DNA of 64,000 bases from the NCBI GenBank assembly GCA_002361485.1, contig DESZ01000008.1:9621-73620 (forward strand). Reading direction: 5' to 3'. The DNA is from Cyanobacteria bacterium UBA3301 (lineage in GTDB: Bacteria; Cyanobacteriota; Vampirovibrionia; Gastranaerophilales; Gastranaerophilaceae). The notes under the pieces are model-generated. The model saw only the letters and a list, made by a program, of their open reading frames with translations, did no database searches and was not told the origin of the DNA. Positions 17,081 to 25,922 of the stretch are shown in pieces (the first letter of the stretch is position 1; the number at the start of each line of letters is the position of its first letter). The translations under genes and the position numbers were made by a program.

Positions 17081-17811
17081 ACAAGACTTTGTTCTACAAT
17101 TGTTCGAAATTTTTCTAAATCCTCGCGAGTATCAATTCCGACAGGCACAAAATCCACAACAGAAGTTTTTATGTGCATTCCGTTTTCTAATGCCCTTAAT
17201 TGCTCTAAACTTTCCGTTTTTTCAAGCATTGTTTGAGGCAAATTAGTCATAGTTTCAAGCGCTTTTCGCTTATATCCGTATATGCCGAGATGACCGTAAA
17301 ATTTTGAAATACCTTCGTTTCTTTCAAAAGGAATTTTTGAACGTGAAAAATAAAGTGCAAAGCCGTTTATATCAACAACACACTTAACAAGATTTGGATT
17401 GTCTGCTTCACTTGAAGTTATCTCGCGAATAAGTGTTGATATATCGGCTTTATCATCATTTATAACATTTTCTATAACAGCATCAATACTTTCCGGCTTA
17501 ATTAATGGTTCATCCCCTTGCAAATTGCAAATATAACCGATTTCAGGGTGACGTGATACAACTTCCATAATTCTGTCAGACCCGCATTTATGTTCAACTG
17601 AAGTCATTTCTGCAACTCCGCCAAAACCTTGCACACAATCATAAATCCTTTTATCATCTGTTGCGACAATTATCATATCTGCATATTTTGATTGTTTAGC
17701 TTTTTCATAAACCCATTGTATTACGGGTTTTCCCCCGACTTCTAATAAAGGTTTACCTTCTAATCTTGAAGAACCATATCTTGCAGGAATTATAATTGCA
17801 CTTCTGTCCAT
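17074..17811 (-). CDS. kdsB: 3-deoxy-manno-octulosonate cytidylyltransferase
   Basis: 245 aa CMP-KDO synthetase, which activates KDO for the LPS inner core. Signature IIIPARYGSSRLEGKPL at the N-terminus, IVATDD, and CNLQGDEPLIKPE match the family, and the length is normal. It shows that the cell makes KDO-containing lipopolysaccharide, so it is a diderm. The ATG at 17811 has AAAGGAGG seven bases upstream. It is divergent from the large orphan gene at 17898. No other KDO genes lie in this window. Confidence 0.95.
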   Translation of the reverse strand: MDRSAIIIPARYGSSRLEGKPLLEVGGKPVIQWVYEKAKQSKYADMIIVATDDKRIYDCVQGFGGVAEMTSVEHKCGSDRIMEVVSRHPEIGYICNLQGDEPLIKPESIDAVIENVINDDKADISTLIREITSSEADNPNLVKCVVDINGFALYFSRSKIPFERNEGISKFYGHLGIYGYKRKALETMTNLPQTMLEKTESLEQLRALENGMHIKTSVVDFVPVGIDTREDLEKFRTIVEQSLVK

Positions 17812-17897
17812 AAATACCTCCTTTATTAAATTATACTACAACTTAAAAAATCTTTACCGAATAGCAATTTTTATTTTTTTTTACACTTAATAAAAAT

Positions 17898-20675
17898 ATG
17901 GTTAATGTGAATAAAATAGTTAATACGCTATCAAATATCAGTACTGATGCATTTGCACACGCGCATATAAAAGCTCCTCTCCCAAACTCTGAAGGGGACG
18001 AAAGACTTGTTGACGGAATTTCAAAACAAGCCTCAGATGCCGTTACGAATTACGGAAAAGCCACAATAAAAAGAACTACAAGAATTTTAAAAACACCCGA
18101 AGAATTTGACAGAGAACAAGAAATTTTATGCAAAAAAATAAAAAAGACCAGAAATACCGACACTATATCTCTGCCGGAAGCTGTTAAAGAATTTGATATG
18201 CTGGATTTATCCGAAAATCAAAAAGCTGATTTACTCCTTGGGTGTGCATTTCAAACTAAAGCAAATGAAACAATAATTAGCAAACCTGCACTATATATGA
18301 CAAAATATGTTGTTCTTGACTGCTATGGAAAAGTTCCAAATAAACTTGACAAAACTATCAAGACCGCAATTTATGATGAAGAAAAAATCTTTGATATTGA
18401 AGTTTTTTATGATTTATTCAAGCCACATACTTGGACATTAAAAAGAAACGCTGTCCTCAAACAAAGCAAAACCGGCGGAAATGAATTAGCGCATTTCAAT
18501 ATGGAAAGAAAGGGCGAAATTTATGATGCTCTAAGAGCATATTCAACAAAACGCACACCGGTTAAAATTACAACAAACGACATTTTTACTCCCTTAGATA
18601 AAGTCGGAGAAAACTTGAGTTCTAAATTAGACAATCTTGAAAAAGACGGAATTTATCTTCCTGAAGATTTAAAGAAATCAATGAAAAAAGCATTATCAGA
18701 ATACAACTTCGACTTAAAAAAAGTTTTTGCGGATCATTACTCATTGCTCAAAGAATGCAAAACTCTTGAAGATGTAAAAACATTTTACCCTGAATTAAAA
18801 TTTCCTACCGAACTAAAGAAAAAATATATCAATATTAACACAAAAGTTGATTTAAGTACTCGTATGCAAAAAGGCGGCATAGATAAACCGATAATAGAAG
18901 CGTTAAATAAATTATATACGGAATTTACACCTGCAAGCAAAACATTTGTTCATATAGACGGAAGCTCAAGTACAAACGTAACAAATCTTAAACGCGCAGG
19001 TTATGAATTAAGCGAGCCTGACGAAAAAATACTTGCATTTCTTAAGGAATGCGAAGTAATACAATTAAAATACAAAAGTATTTCAAAAATGAGTCCGGAA
19101 AAATTTGAACCACTTATTGAAAAACATGCTCTGCGTACAAGCGGAGTATGGAAGGATTTTCTTGAGCTGACCAAAACAGGCACCTGGATGCCCGTAAGAC
19201 TTATAAAAAATAAAAGGCTATATCCCGAAACTTCCCAATATTCAACAGAAAAATTAGTTGATACATATTTGTTTAATTTATTTACCAAAAATCCATATCT
19301 AAGATATAGCAAAAACCCTTTGAACAGATTTGATAAAATCGGTTATCTTGACAAACGCGCACACGGAATAATTAACAGAATATACATAATAAGATTTTTA
19401 TCTAAAGAAAAAAATATGCCGGCAAACATGAACGATGTAGAATGGGCGAAGGTAAAAAAAGAATTTGAAGAATTTAAGCAGCAGTTTGACATTGAAGCAA
19501 TAGGCCAATCCATTGAACACATGGAAGACAATTATTACAGACACTTTTACAGGAATTATTGGACCAATGAAAGATTTGCGACATTGCAAAAACAAATGCA
19601 AAAATCACAAGATATTGCTTATGAAAAAGTTATATGGGGAGAAGACTTACGCAAAAAAGAACTCAATATAGAACAGGTAAAACAAATTGTAAAATATGAA
19701 GATACTCTGGCAGAAGCAGAAACAAAATTGCTTGATGAAAAAGAATTTAATAACTATAAATACAAAATTTCTTCTATCAAAGATCCGCAATTACGCGAAA
19801 AATTTATGGGAGCAATCAACTTGGGGCTGGAAAGTGACACAGAATACTTTACAATCTTTAACAATATATTAAAAGAATCAGTTACTGGCAAAAATATTGA
19901 TGAAACAAAAGCAAAAGTACTCATAAATATTCACGAAAAATATTTGACTGAAACACTTGAAGGAACACAAAATTTAACAGAATTTGAATTTAAAGAACAG
20001 TTTTTAAAAAAATATAAAACTCAAAGCGGATACGACTATGAAAGAATTTTGAAAGATACAAACGCAGAATCTCTATACACAGAATTGTCTGCAAAACTTA
20101 TTGATGAAAAATCTACGGAATTCTTAACAGAGCTTGAACGACGCTTTAAAGATGACTATAACGGAATAAATGAAATCATAAAAAAATATTATGAAACTCC
20201 GGAAGTTTTCAGAGAAAAATTTCGTAATATATATACAAAATCAACACCGTCTTGTCCCAATATAGTTTTACAAAAAGAACTTAAAACATTTCTTGACAAA
20301 ATTGAGAGTTGGCATTTTGACAGAGACGAAATTATAGCACTAGACAAAATTAAATTCGGACAGAACAACGATAATTTTTCACAAAACATTATTATTCCAA
20401 AAGAACTTAAAGAAAAACTTTGGGAATTGAACGGAAGAAATTATGAATCTTTTGACGAAATTATTCAAAAGCTTTATCAAAGCGGCCAAAAAAGAACAGG
20501 AGATTCAAGAGGAACAGGCATAAAAACCTGGGCCGGCAAAGACTACGATGCAGAATTAAAAATCCTGGGCAAATGGGGCGGATGGAGGCTGTTAGCAAGA
20601 GAAGCAACACAACAAGATATAGAAAAATACGGAAAAGCTAAATATGTATTCTATGATGCGGTAAAAACGCACTAA
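17898..20675 (+). CDS. Large orphan protein (925 aa), helical, unknown
   Basis: 925 aa, Lys/Glu-rich and mainly helical, with no signal peptide, membrane segment or recognised domain. It opens MVNVNKIVNTLSNISTDAFA. Visible islands that look conserved are YLFNLFTKNPYLRYSKNPLN (about 455-475), HGIINRIYIIRFLSKEKN and a compact C-terminus with Gly/Trp (TGIKTWAGKDYDAELKI, LGKWGGWRLLAREATQ, about 875-910) that could be a small globular domain. It stands alone behind a weak AT-rich promoter and abuts prmA tail to tail with no gap between stops. A secreted-effector or cytoskeletal-like role is conceivable but unsupported. Confidence 0.7.
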   Translation: MVNVNKIVNTLSNISTDAFAHAHIKAPLPNSEGDERLVDGISKQASDAVTNYGKATIKRTTRILKTPEEFDREQEILCKKIKKTRNTDTISLPEAVKEFDMLDLSENQKADLLLGCAFQTKANETIISKPALYMTKYVVLDCYGKVPNKLDKTIKTAIYDEEKIFDIEVFYDLFKPHTWTLKRNAVLKQSKTGGNELAHFNMERKGEIYDALRAYSTKRTPVKITTNDIFTPLDKVGENLSSKLDNLEKDGIYLPEDLKKSMKKALSEYNFDLKKVFADHYSLLKECKTLEDVKTFYPELKFPTELKKKYININTKVDLSTRMQKGGIDKPIIEALNKLYTEFTPASKTFVHIDGSSSTNVTNLKRAGYELSEPDEKILAFLKECEVIQLKYKSISKMSPEKFEPLIEKHALRTSGVWKDFLELTKTGTWMPVRLIKNKRLYPETSQYSTEKLVDTYLFNLFTKNPYLRYSKNPLNRFDKIGYLDKRAHGIINRIYIIRFLSKEKNMPANMNDVEWAKVKKEFEEFKQQFDIEAIGQSIEHMEDNYYRHFYRNYWTNERFATLQKQMQKSQDIAYEKVIWGEDLRKKELNIEQVKQIVKYEDTLAEAETKLLDEKEFNNYKYKISSIKDPQLREKFMGAINLGLESDTEYFTIFNNILKESVTGKNIDETKAKVLINIHEKYLTETLEGTQNLTEFEFKEQFLKKYKTQSGYDYERILKDTNAESLYTELSAKLIDEKSTEFLTELERRFKDDYNGINEIIKKYYETPEVFREKFRNIYTKSTPSCPNIVLQKELKTFLDKIESWHFDRDEIIALDKIKFGQNNDNFSQNIIIPKELKEKLWELNGRNYESFDEIIQKLYQSGQKRTGDSRGTGIKTWAGKDYDAELKILGKWGGWRLLAREATQQDIEKYGKAKYVFYDAVKTH

Positions 20676-21587
20676 TTACTTTTTAACAACATAAGATGTC
20701 CATTGATCTTGTTTAATTTCTTCAACTATCTGCAAGTTTTCTTTTTCTATTGCATCAAGCACCATTTGTTTTTTCTCATCTAAAATCCCGCTCAATGACA
20801 TCAATGCGCCGTCTTTCATAATATTTTTTAAATCACCCATAATCTCTGCCAAAACAAAATGCAAAATATTTGCAACAACAAAGTCAAACTTATCGTTAAT
20901 TTTATCAGCAGAACCAAGTTCAAATACACACTCAACACCATTTTTAATTGCATTCTCTTTTGCTACATCTATTACGGTTTCATCTGTATCGCAACCGTAG
21001 ACATAAGATGCACCAAGTTTCTTTGCTAATATAGACAAAATCCCAGACCCCATACCAATATCTGCAACTCTGTCTCCTTGCTTTAAATATTTTTCCAACG
21101 CCTTCATACACAATTGGGTGGTTTGATGTGTGCCTGTACCAAAAGCACAACCGGGTTCAAGTTTTATAACAATTTCATTATTTTTTGGTTCATAATCAAT
21201 CCAATCCGGAACAACCGCAATTTTATCCGTCACATGGGTTACATCCCATTTTTCTTTCCATTTAACAGACCAATCTTCATTGTGCTTTTCTTCTAATGAA
21301 AATTCCCACGAGCCCAAATCCAATTCGCTTAATCCGCGCTTTAAAAATTCATTACGATATTCGTCCAAAAGGTTTCCGATTTGCGCAAACATATCTTCAT
21401 AAGGGGTATCCTTCTGCAAGAAAACGCGTAAATTTCCTTCGGTTGTATTTGTCATTTCAAGGTCTTTATACGTTTCTTCGGCAAGAATAACCCCTTCACA
21501 AACAAAGTTTTCAAAGAAAATTTCTGAAATGATATCTTCCATTTCAGGGTTGATTTTTAGTTGTAATTCATAATATGTTGAATCCAT
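20676..21587 (-). CDS. prmA: Ribosomal protein L11 methyltransferase
   Basis: 303 aa SAM-dependent methyltransferase that methylates ribosomal protein L11. The N-terminal L11-recognition domain (YYELQLKINPEMEDIISE) and the catalytic domain are both present. Family motifs are KLEPGCAFGTGTHQTTQLC, VADIGMGSGILSILAKKLGA (SAM loop), CDTDETVIDVAKENA and VANILHFVLAEIM (N-[IL]L active-site stretch). It is last in accD-accA-prmA with 48 bases after accA. Its ribosome site lies within a GC-rich palindromic stretch. Confidence 0.95.
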   Translation of the reverse strand: MDSTYYELQLKINPEMEDIISEIFFENFVCEGVILAEETYKDLEMTNTTEGNLRVFLQKDTPYEDMFAQIGNLLDEYRNEFLKRGLSELDLGSWEFSLEEKHNEDWSVKWKEKWDVTHVTDKIAVVPDWIDYEPKNNEIVIKLEPGCAFGTGTHQTTQLCMKALEKYLKQGDRVADIGMGSGILSILAKKLGASYVYGCDTDETVIDVAKENAIKNGVECVFELGSADKINDKFDFVVANILHFVLAEIMGDLKNIMKDGALMSLSGILDEKKQMVLDAIEKENLQIVEEIKQDQWTSYVVKK

Positions 21588-21588
21588 A

Positions 21589-21626
21589 CCCCTCTTCCCT
21601 TTCCCTCTCCCTCAAGGGGCGAGGGG
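21589..21626. repeat. GC-rich palindromic insert before prmA
   Basis: About 38 bases almost only C/T on one side and G on the other, bounded by CCCCTC and GAGGGG with an inner CCCT/AGGG pair. It is far more GC-rich than the surroundings and holds the only purine-rich ribosome site for prmA. It resembles a dispersed repeat inserted between accA and prmA. Confidence 0.45.
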
Positions 21627-21635
21627 ATGTATATA

Positions 21636-22589
21636 TTATTCTATAAATGAACCCATTTTACGGAATTTATCATAGCGTTGATTTCTTAAATCTTCCCCTG
21701 ACATTCCGTCCAATTCAGATAAAGCATTCAATATCGTTGACTTCATTTCATTTGCCATTACTTCATAATCAGTATGAGCACCGCCCATCGGCTCTTTTAT
21801 CATTCCGTCAATTATACCAAATTTCAATAAATGCGGAGCAGTAATTTTTAGAGCCGTTGCCGCTTCTAAATTTTTTGAAGCATCACGCCATAAAATAGAC
21901 GCACAACCTTCAGGCGAAATAACCGTATAATATGCATGCTCAAGCAGATAAACTTTATTTGCAACTGCTAAACCCAAAGCTCCACCGGAACAACCTTCGC
22001 CCGAAACAATAGCAATAACAGGAACTTTTAGCTTTTGCATTTCTTTTAAATTATATGCAATAGCCGCCCCTTGTGCATGCTTTTCTGCACTTATACCAGG
22101 GTACGCCCCCGGAGTATCAATTATTGTTATTATCGGCAAATTAAACTTATTTGCATGATAAAAGAGCCTTAACGCTTTGCGATACCCTTCCGGTTGAGGC
22201 ATACCAAAGTTATATTCCAAATTTTCTTTTGTTGATTTACCCTTCATTGTACCTATTATCATAACAGGACGGCCGTCAAGCTTTGCTAAACCACCGACTA
22301 TAGCCCTGTCATCAGTTCCGACTCTGTCGCCATGAAGTTCTACAAAATCGGTACACATCAAATTTACATAATCCAAAAATTTTGGACGTTCAGGATGACG
22401 CGCGATTTGCATCTTTTGAGCAGGATTCAAATTTTCAAACAATTCTTTTTTGAATTCTGCAGCCTCATGCTCCAGTGTTTCTATATCTTTATTCAAGTCC
22501 ATTCCTGATTCTAAACTCATTTGTTTCAATTTTTCAATTTCCTTTTGAATTTCTAATATTGGTTTTTCAAAATCAAATGCTGTTGACAT
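21636..22589 (-). CDS. accA: Acetyl-CoA carboxylase carboxyltransferase, alpha subunit
   Basis: 317 aa alpha chain of the carboxyltransferase that transfers CO2 from biotin to acetyl-CoA, the first step of fatty-acid synthesis. Motifs are FVELHGDRVGTDDRAIVGG, IITIIDTPGAYPGISAE, VSGEGCSGGALGLAVA and SPEGCASILWRD, with the N-terminal coiled helix typical of AccA. It starts three bases after the accD stop, so both subunits are made together. The biotin carboxylase genes accB/accC are not here. Confidence 0.97.
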   Translation of the reverse strand: MSTAFDFEKPILEIQKEIEKLKQMSLESGMDLNKDIETLEHEAAEFKKELFENLNPAQKMQIARHPERPKFLDYVNLMCTDFVELHGDRVGTDDRAIVGGLAKLDGRPVMIIGTMKGKSTKENLEYNFGMPQPEGYRKALRLFYHANKFNLPIITIIDTPGAYPGISAEKHAQGAAIAYNLKEMQKLKVPVIAIVSGEGCSGGALGLAVANKVYLLEHAYYTVISPEGCASILWRDASKNLEAATALKITAPHLLKFGIIDGMIKEPMGGAHTDYEVMANEMKSTILNALSELDGMSGEDLRNQRYDKFRKMGSFIE

Positions 22590-22592
22590 TTT

Positions 22593-23468
22593 TTATTGTA
22601 CTCCTTGTTCATGCATAGACAGAATATTTGCCAGAGTATCTCTCAATTCTTTTCTTGGAGATACAATATCTACCTGTCCATACTTCATCAGATACTCAGC
22701 TGTTTGGAAATCTGACGGTAATTTTTGTCTTATTGTTTGTTCTATAACTCTTCTGCCGGCAAAACCAACTCTTGCACCTTGCTCTGCAACAATAATATCG
22801 CCTAAAGTGCCAAAGCTTGCAGTTACACCGCCAAAAGTAGGGTCTGTAATTACGTTTACATATAATAAACCTGCTTCATCCAACCTTGCACAAGCGCAGG
22901 ATGTTTTAGCCATTTGCATCAAACTCAATGCGCTTTCTTGCATTCGCGCACCGCCTGATGATGTGACGGCAATTACAGGAAGTCTTAATTCTATCGCTTT
23001 TTCAATTATACGCGTCACCTTTTCTCCGACAACACTACCCATTGAACCGCCCATAAAATCAAAATCCATTACAGCAAAAGCTGTTTTATGACCTTCAATT
23101 GTTCCGATACCTGTTATAACTGCATCATTTAAACCTGTCTTTTCCTGCGCTTTTGCAATTCTGTCTTTGTAACTTTCAGTATCGACAAAATCCAAAGGAT
23201 CTGTCGGTTTGATGTCGCCAAAATATTCTTCAAAAGAACCTTCATCAAACAATTGCTCGATTCTTGTTCTTGCACTTACCCTGAAATGATAGTCACATAC
23301 AGGACAAACCATACTGTTTTCTTCTATATCTTTTTTCAACAGTTGAGCATTACAATGAACGCATTTAGTCCACAAGTCAGGATTTGCTTCAATCTCAACT
23401 CTTGCTTCCAAGGCTCTGCGTTGAATTTGAGCTTCTTTACGTTTTTCAAACCAATCTTGAACTGTCAT
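22593..23468 (-). CDS. accD: Acetyl-CoA carboxylase carboxyltransferase, beta subunit
   Basis: 291 aa beta chain with the N-terminal four-Cys zinc ribbon (WTKCVHCNAQL and VCPVCDYHF, about 33-60) and the crotonase-like carboxyltransferase domain (AVMDFDFMGGSMGSVVGEK, VTSSGGARMQES, ITDPTFGGVTASFGTLGD). First gene of accD-accA-prmA. AAAAGGAAAA before the ATG is the ribosome site and an AT-rich region of about 100 bases separates it from the serpin-like gene upstream. Confidence 0.97.
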   Translation of the reverse strand: MTVQDWFEKRKEAQIQRRALEARVEIEANPDLWTKCVHCNAQLLKKDIEENSMVCPVCDYHFRVSARTRIEQLFDEGSFEEYFGDIKPTDPLDFVDTESYKDRIAKAQEKTGLNDAVITGIGTIEGHKTAFAVMDFDFMGGSMGSVVGEKVTRIIEKAIELRLPVIAVTSSGGARMQESALSLMQMAKTSCACARLDEAGLLYVNVITDPTFGGVTASFGTLGDIIVAEQGARVGFAGRRVIEQTIRQKLPSDFQTAEYLMKYGQVDIVSPRKELRDTLANILSMHEQGVQ

Positions 23469-23568
23469 TATATATTTTCCTTTTAATAATATATCCCTAA
23501 TAATATAATTATATCACGATTATATTATAACAAAAAATATATATCAAAATCTTTATATAATCTTAAAA

Positions 23569-24663
23569 TTAATTTTTACCCGTTTCGTTCAACTTCGCAA
23601 CATCAACTACACGCATTGCAAAATAAGGAACATTTTTGTCTTTTTCTATTAAGAACAATACAAAATTTTTATTAAAATAGAAATAACGTATTTGTGGTCT
23701 AAAACCCGGAGCAGCAGAAGTCGCCATCATCATAGCCGCTTCACTTTTTAATTTTACACCTTCATTATCCATTTTAAAATCTATTGTTTCTATCGTCTTA
23801 TCGATTCTAAAATCAGTACCTTTTATACTTTTACCTTCAACTTCTTTAAAGTTTGTCATTTGATAAAGGCTGATTTCAGGAACTTTAAATCTGTCGTTAG
23901 AACCAAAATACTTGTTTCCGTCGTATTTATCGGATTTAGTCTTTATATCTTCAAAATACTCATTTAGTTTTTTTACATCATCAGTTCTGTATAATATAAC
24001 CTCATCATTGGATTTGGTATGCAATTTAACTGCATAATCATCCTTTGAATTGTAAAATAATGCGGTTAAATTTTTATACAATTTATAACTGCTATCTGCC
24101 TTTACTCCAAAATATTTTACTTTTTTAGGATTTGTGCCAAAAGTTTCTTCATCTAACTTCTCGAAAGCCTCCAAGAATTTGAAATCTTTTTTCAACATAG
24201 CATAGATAAGCATTTTTTGAGGGTCATATGTAAAATCTATCAAACCCAAAATATCACTGGTTTCGTTAAACTTTTCTTTTATACCCTTTTCTATTTCTTT
24301 TTTTAATTTCGGAGAAATAATACCAAATTTTGTATAATATGAATCCTCGCTAATATCAGTTTTATTAAATTCTCTTTTATTTAATTTTTTACCTGTATCA
24401 TTCGTACCGCCAACAAATTCTAACGGTCCTTTTACAATATTATCTATCACTTCATTCCAAACAATCTGAAAAGTTCCGACCCATATAGTATTGCCGTTTG
24501 CGACTTCTGAATCCATAGTCGGCAATACTTTTGTCTTCTGCTCAATTACGGAGCTTCCGGACTTGACAGAAGATGCATTTTCCCTGAAATGACAAGCTTT
24601 TACCACAGGTACAACAGAAGCAATAACACAAACTGACATTAACATTATTATAAATTTCTTCAT
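23569..24663 (-). CDS. Secreted serpin-like protein
   Basis: 364 aa with a signal peptide (FIIMLMSVCVIASVVPVV) ending at a Cys (VKAC24; an atypical lipobox). The fold signs are serpin-like, read by eye. NTIWVGTFQIVWNEVIDNIV lies near the N-terminus. MLIYAMLKKDFKFLEAFEK resembles the serpin strand-turn region, and RFKVPEISLYQMTNF resembles the V-x-LPKFK strand. IDFKMDNEGVKLKSEAAM (294-311) aligns with the reactive-loop hinge (V-N-E-E-G-T-E-A-A), and FYFNKNFVLFLIEKDKN with the C-terminal F-x-PFLFxI strand. The hinge lacks the small-residue run of inhibitory serpins, so protease inhibition is uncertain. It ends a BlaI operon. Confidence 0.6.
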   Translation of the reverse strand: MKKFIIMLMSVCVIASVVPVVKACHFRENASSVKSGSSVIEQKTKVLPTMDSEVANGNTIWVGTFQIVWNEVIDNIVKGPLEFVGGTNDTGKKLNKREFNKTDISEDSYYTKFGIISPKLKKEIEKGIKEKFNETSDILGLIDFTYDPQKMLIYAMLKKDFKFLEAFEKLDEETFGTNPKKVKYFGVKADSSYKLYKNLTALFYNSKDDYAVKLHTKSNDEVILYRTDDVKKLNEYFEDIKTKSDKYDGNKYFGSNDRFKVPEISLYQMTNFKEVEGKSIKGTDFRIDKTIETIDFKMDNEGVKLKSEAAMMMATSAAPGFRPQIRYFYFNKNFVLFLIEKDKNVPYFAMRVVDVAKLNETGKN

Positions 24664-25034
24664 TTATCTTTTTCCTTTATATTTAGATATTTCCAAAACC
24701 CCGTAAAAAATCCGTTTTTCTTGTGCAAAACAGGAGCATTTGAATAAAATTCCTTATAATTATCAATAATATTTTGCGGTAAATCATCCCCTTTTGCAAG
24801 CGTATTTGAAATAAATTCCAAATAATCGTCTTGTTCTTCTTTAAACAATTCATCTTTAGCACGAATATCTTCATCGGCTTCATAATGAATAAGCGCATGA
24901 TATGCAGCAATTAAAGTTTCATCTTTCACGTCTTTTGGATAATTCATCATTGCCTGACGGACAGATAATTCACCCAAACGCACCTTCAATAATAAACGAG
25001 CGACGAACTTTCTATCTTCTATAAAATCGGACAT
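24660..25034 (-). CDS. Unknown helical protein in BlaI operon
   Basis: 124 aa, acidic and helical, without signal peptide. It opens MSDFIEDRKFVARLLLKVRL and has EDIRAKDELFKEEQDDYLEF in the middle. A C-terminal aromatic patch (KKNGFFTGFWKYLNIKEKDK) could contact a membrane. The family is not recognised. It starts three bases after the BlaI-like stop and overlaps the serpin-like start by four bases (ATGA). It occupies the position that a BlaR1/MecR1 sensor has in classical systems but has none of its domains (no membrane helices, no HExxH). Confidence 0.6.
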   Translation of the reverse strand: MSDFIEDRKFVARLLLKVRLGELSVRQAMMNYPKDVKDETLIAAYHALIHYEADEDIRAKDELFKEEQDDYLEFISNTLAKGDDLPQNIIDNYKEFYSNAPVLHKKNGFFTGFWKYLNIKEKDK

Positions 25035-25037
25035 AAA

Positions 25038-25382
25038 TTATTTTACCAATAATTCAACAGTTTCTCTTTCAACAAAGCGAACCATTTCTGCGGTATTTCC
25101 GTCAAAGAAATTGTCGGTAAATTCTTTCATCATATCCAAAGCCATTTCACGCTTGTCCATTGTTACATTATAGAAAAACTTTTTACCGGTTTTATATCTG
25201 ACTAAAATACTTTTGGCAACCAATCTGTCCATTACTGTTTTTATTGTCGTATATGCCCTTTCGACACCGTTAGATGATAATGCATCCACAACATCCTGAA
25301 TAGAGATATCTCTGTCTTCATTTTCAGATGTCAAACTCCAAAAAGTATTCAATATTTCCATTTCTAAAAAGCCGCATGCCAT
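25038..25382 (-). CDS. BlaI/MecI/CopY-family transcriptional repressor
   Basis: 114 aa winged-helix repressor. The pattern EMEILNTFWSL (helix 1), DISIQDVVDALSSN, ERAYTTIKTVMDRLVAKSIL (recognition helix) and VRYKTGKKFFYNVTM (wing) is that of BlaI/MecI, with a C-terminal dimerisation helix. Such repressors bind TACA-type dyads and in other bacteria are inactivated by cleavage by a BlaR1-type peptidase. No such sensor is encoded here. It heads an operon with an unknown protein and a serpin-like secreted protein. GGAGA gives a good ribosome site, and a dyad lies 25-43 bases upstream of the start. Confidence 0.85.
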   Translation of the reverse strand: MACGFLEMEILNTFWSLTSENEDRDISIQDVVDALSSNGVERAYTTIKTVMDRLVAKSILVRYKTGKKFFYNVTMDKREMALDMMKEFTDNFFDGNTAEMVRFVERETVELLVK

Positions 25383-25406
25383 AATAAATCTCCTATATAA
25401 TTTTAC

Positions 25407-25425
25407 TATTACTATAATTGTAATA
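25407..25425. promoter_or_regulatory. Candidate operator of the BlaI-like repressor
   Basis: Perfect dyad TATTAC-N7-GTAATA located 25-43 bases upstream of the repressor start, where autoregulatory BlaI operators usually sit. Assignment is by position and symmetry only. Confidence 0.5.
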
Positions 25426-25464
25426 CAAAATAAAAATTTTACAATACCTTTATTAGAAACTTTA

Positions 25465-25922
25465 CATAATTAATATTATAGGAATTTGTTGAAAGATGTA
25501 TTTTTCTTTGTTCACTTTTCTTTTTTATTGCGACGAAAAAAGAAAAGTGAACCGAAAAGAAAAACACGCTAATTCACGGCAACGCTGCGCGTCGCTTTAA
25601 AGTGCTACGCACTTGCACTTCGTGCGTATTTTGTCCTAACGGACAAAATCTTTTAGCGAACCTAAAAGACGGTTCGCCTGATGCGTAGGGTATTACAAGC
25701 GCGCGGCGTTGTTTTAGCCGCGCTGAAAGATTTTTGCCTATTTTAGGCAAAAACATATGTTACCGCGTAAGCGGTCTGTTGCGATGCCTTATGGCATTGC
25801 TATAAGACAGCGTTTTTTCTCTTTCTTGGTTCAGTTCTTTCTCTTTTGCTCGCAACAAAAGAGAAAGAATGAACAAAAAGAAATTCTCAATTTCTCACTA
25901 CATTCCTATAATATTAATTATG
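25465..25922. mobile_element. 458-bp MITE-like, hairpin-rich element with 21-bp perfect terminal inverted repeats
   Basis: The ends 25465-25485 and 25902-25922 are exact reverse complements over 21 bases. Inside them lie two related subterminal hairpins in inverted orientation: a 17-pair stem (25510-25526 with 25536-25552) and a 19-pair stem with one bulge (25829-25848 with 25856-25874), whose flanks also match each other in reverse. The centre is a chain of short hairpins: TTTTGTCC/GGACAAAA, GCGAACC/GGTTCGC, GCGCGGC/GCCGCGC, TTTTTGCCTA/TAGGCAAAAA and ACCGC/GCGGT. It is GC-richer than its surroundings and has no credible gene. The right end covers the last codons of the HxlR-type gene. No direct target duplication is obvious. 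Confidence 0.75.

Noticed and set aside
25600..25800. Series of short palindromes as a possible CRISPR array
   Set aside because: The units differ in sequence and spacing, there are no equal repeats or spacers and no cas genes.
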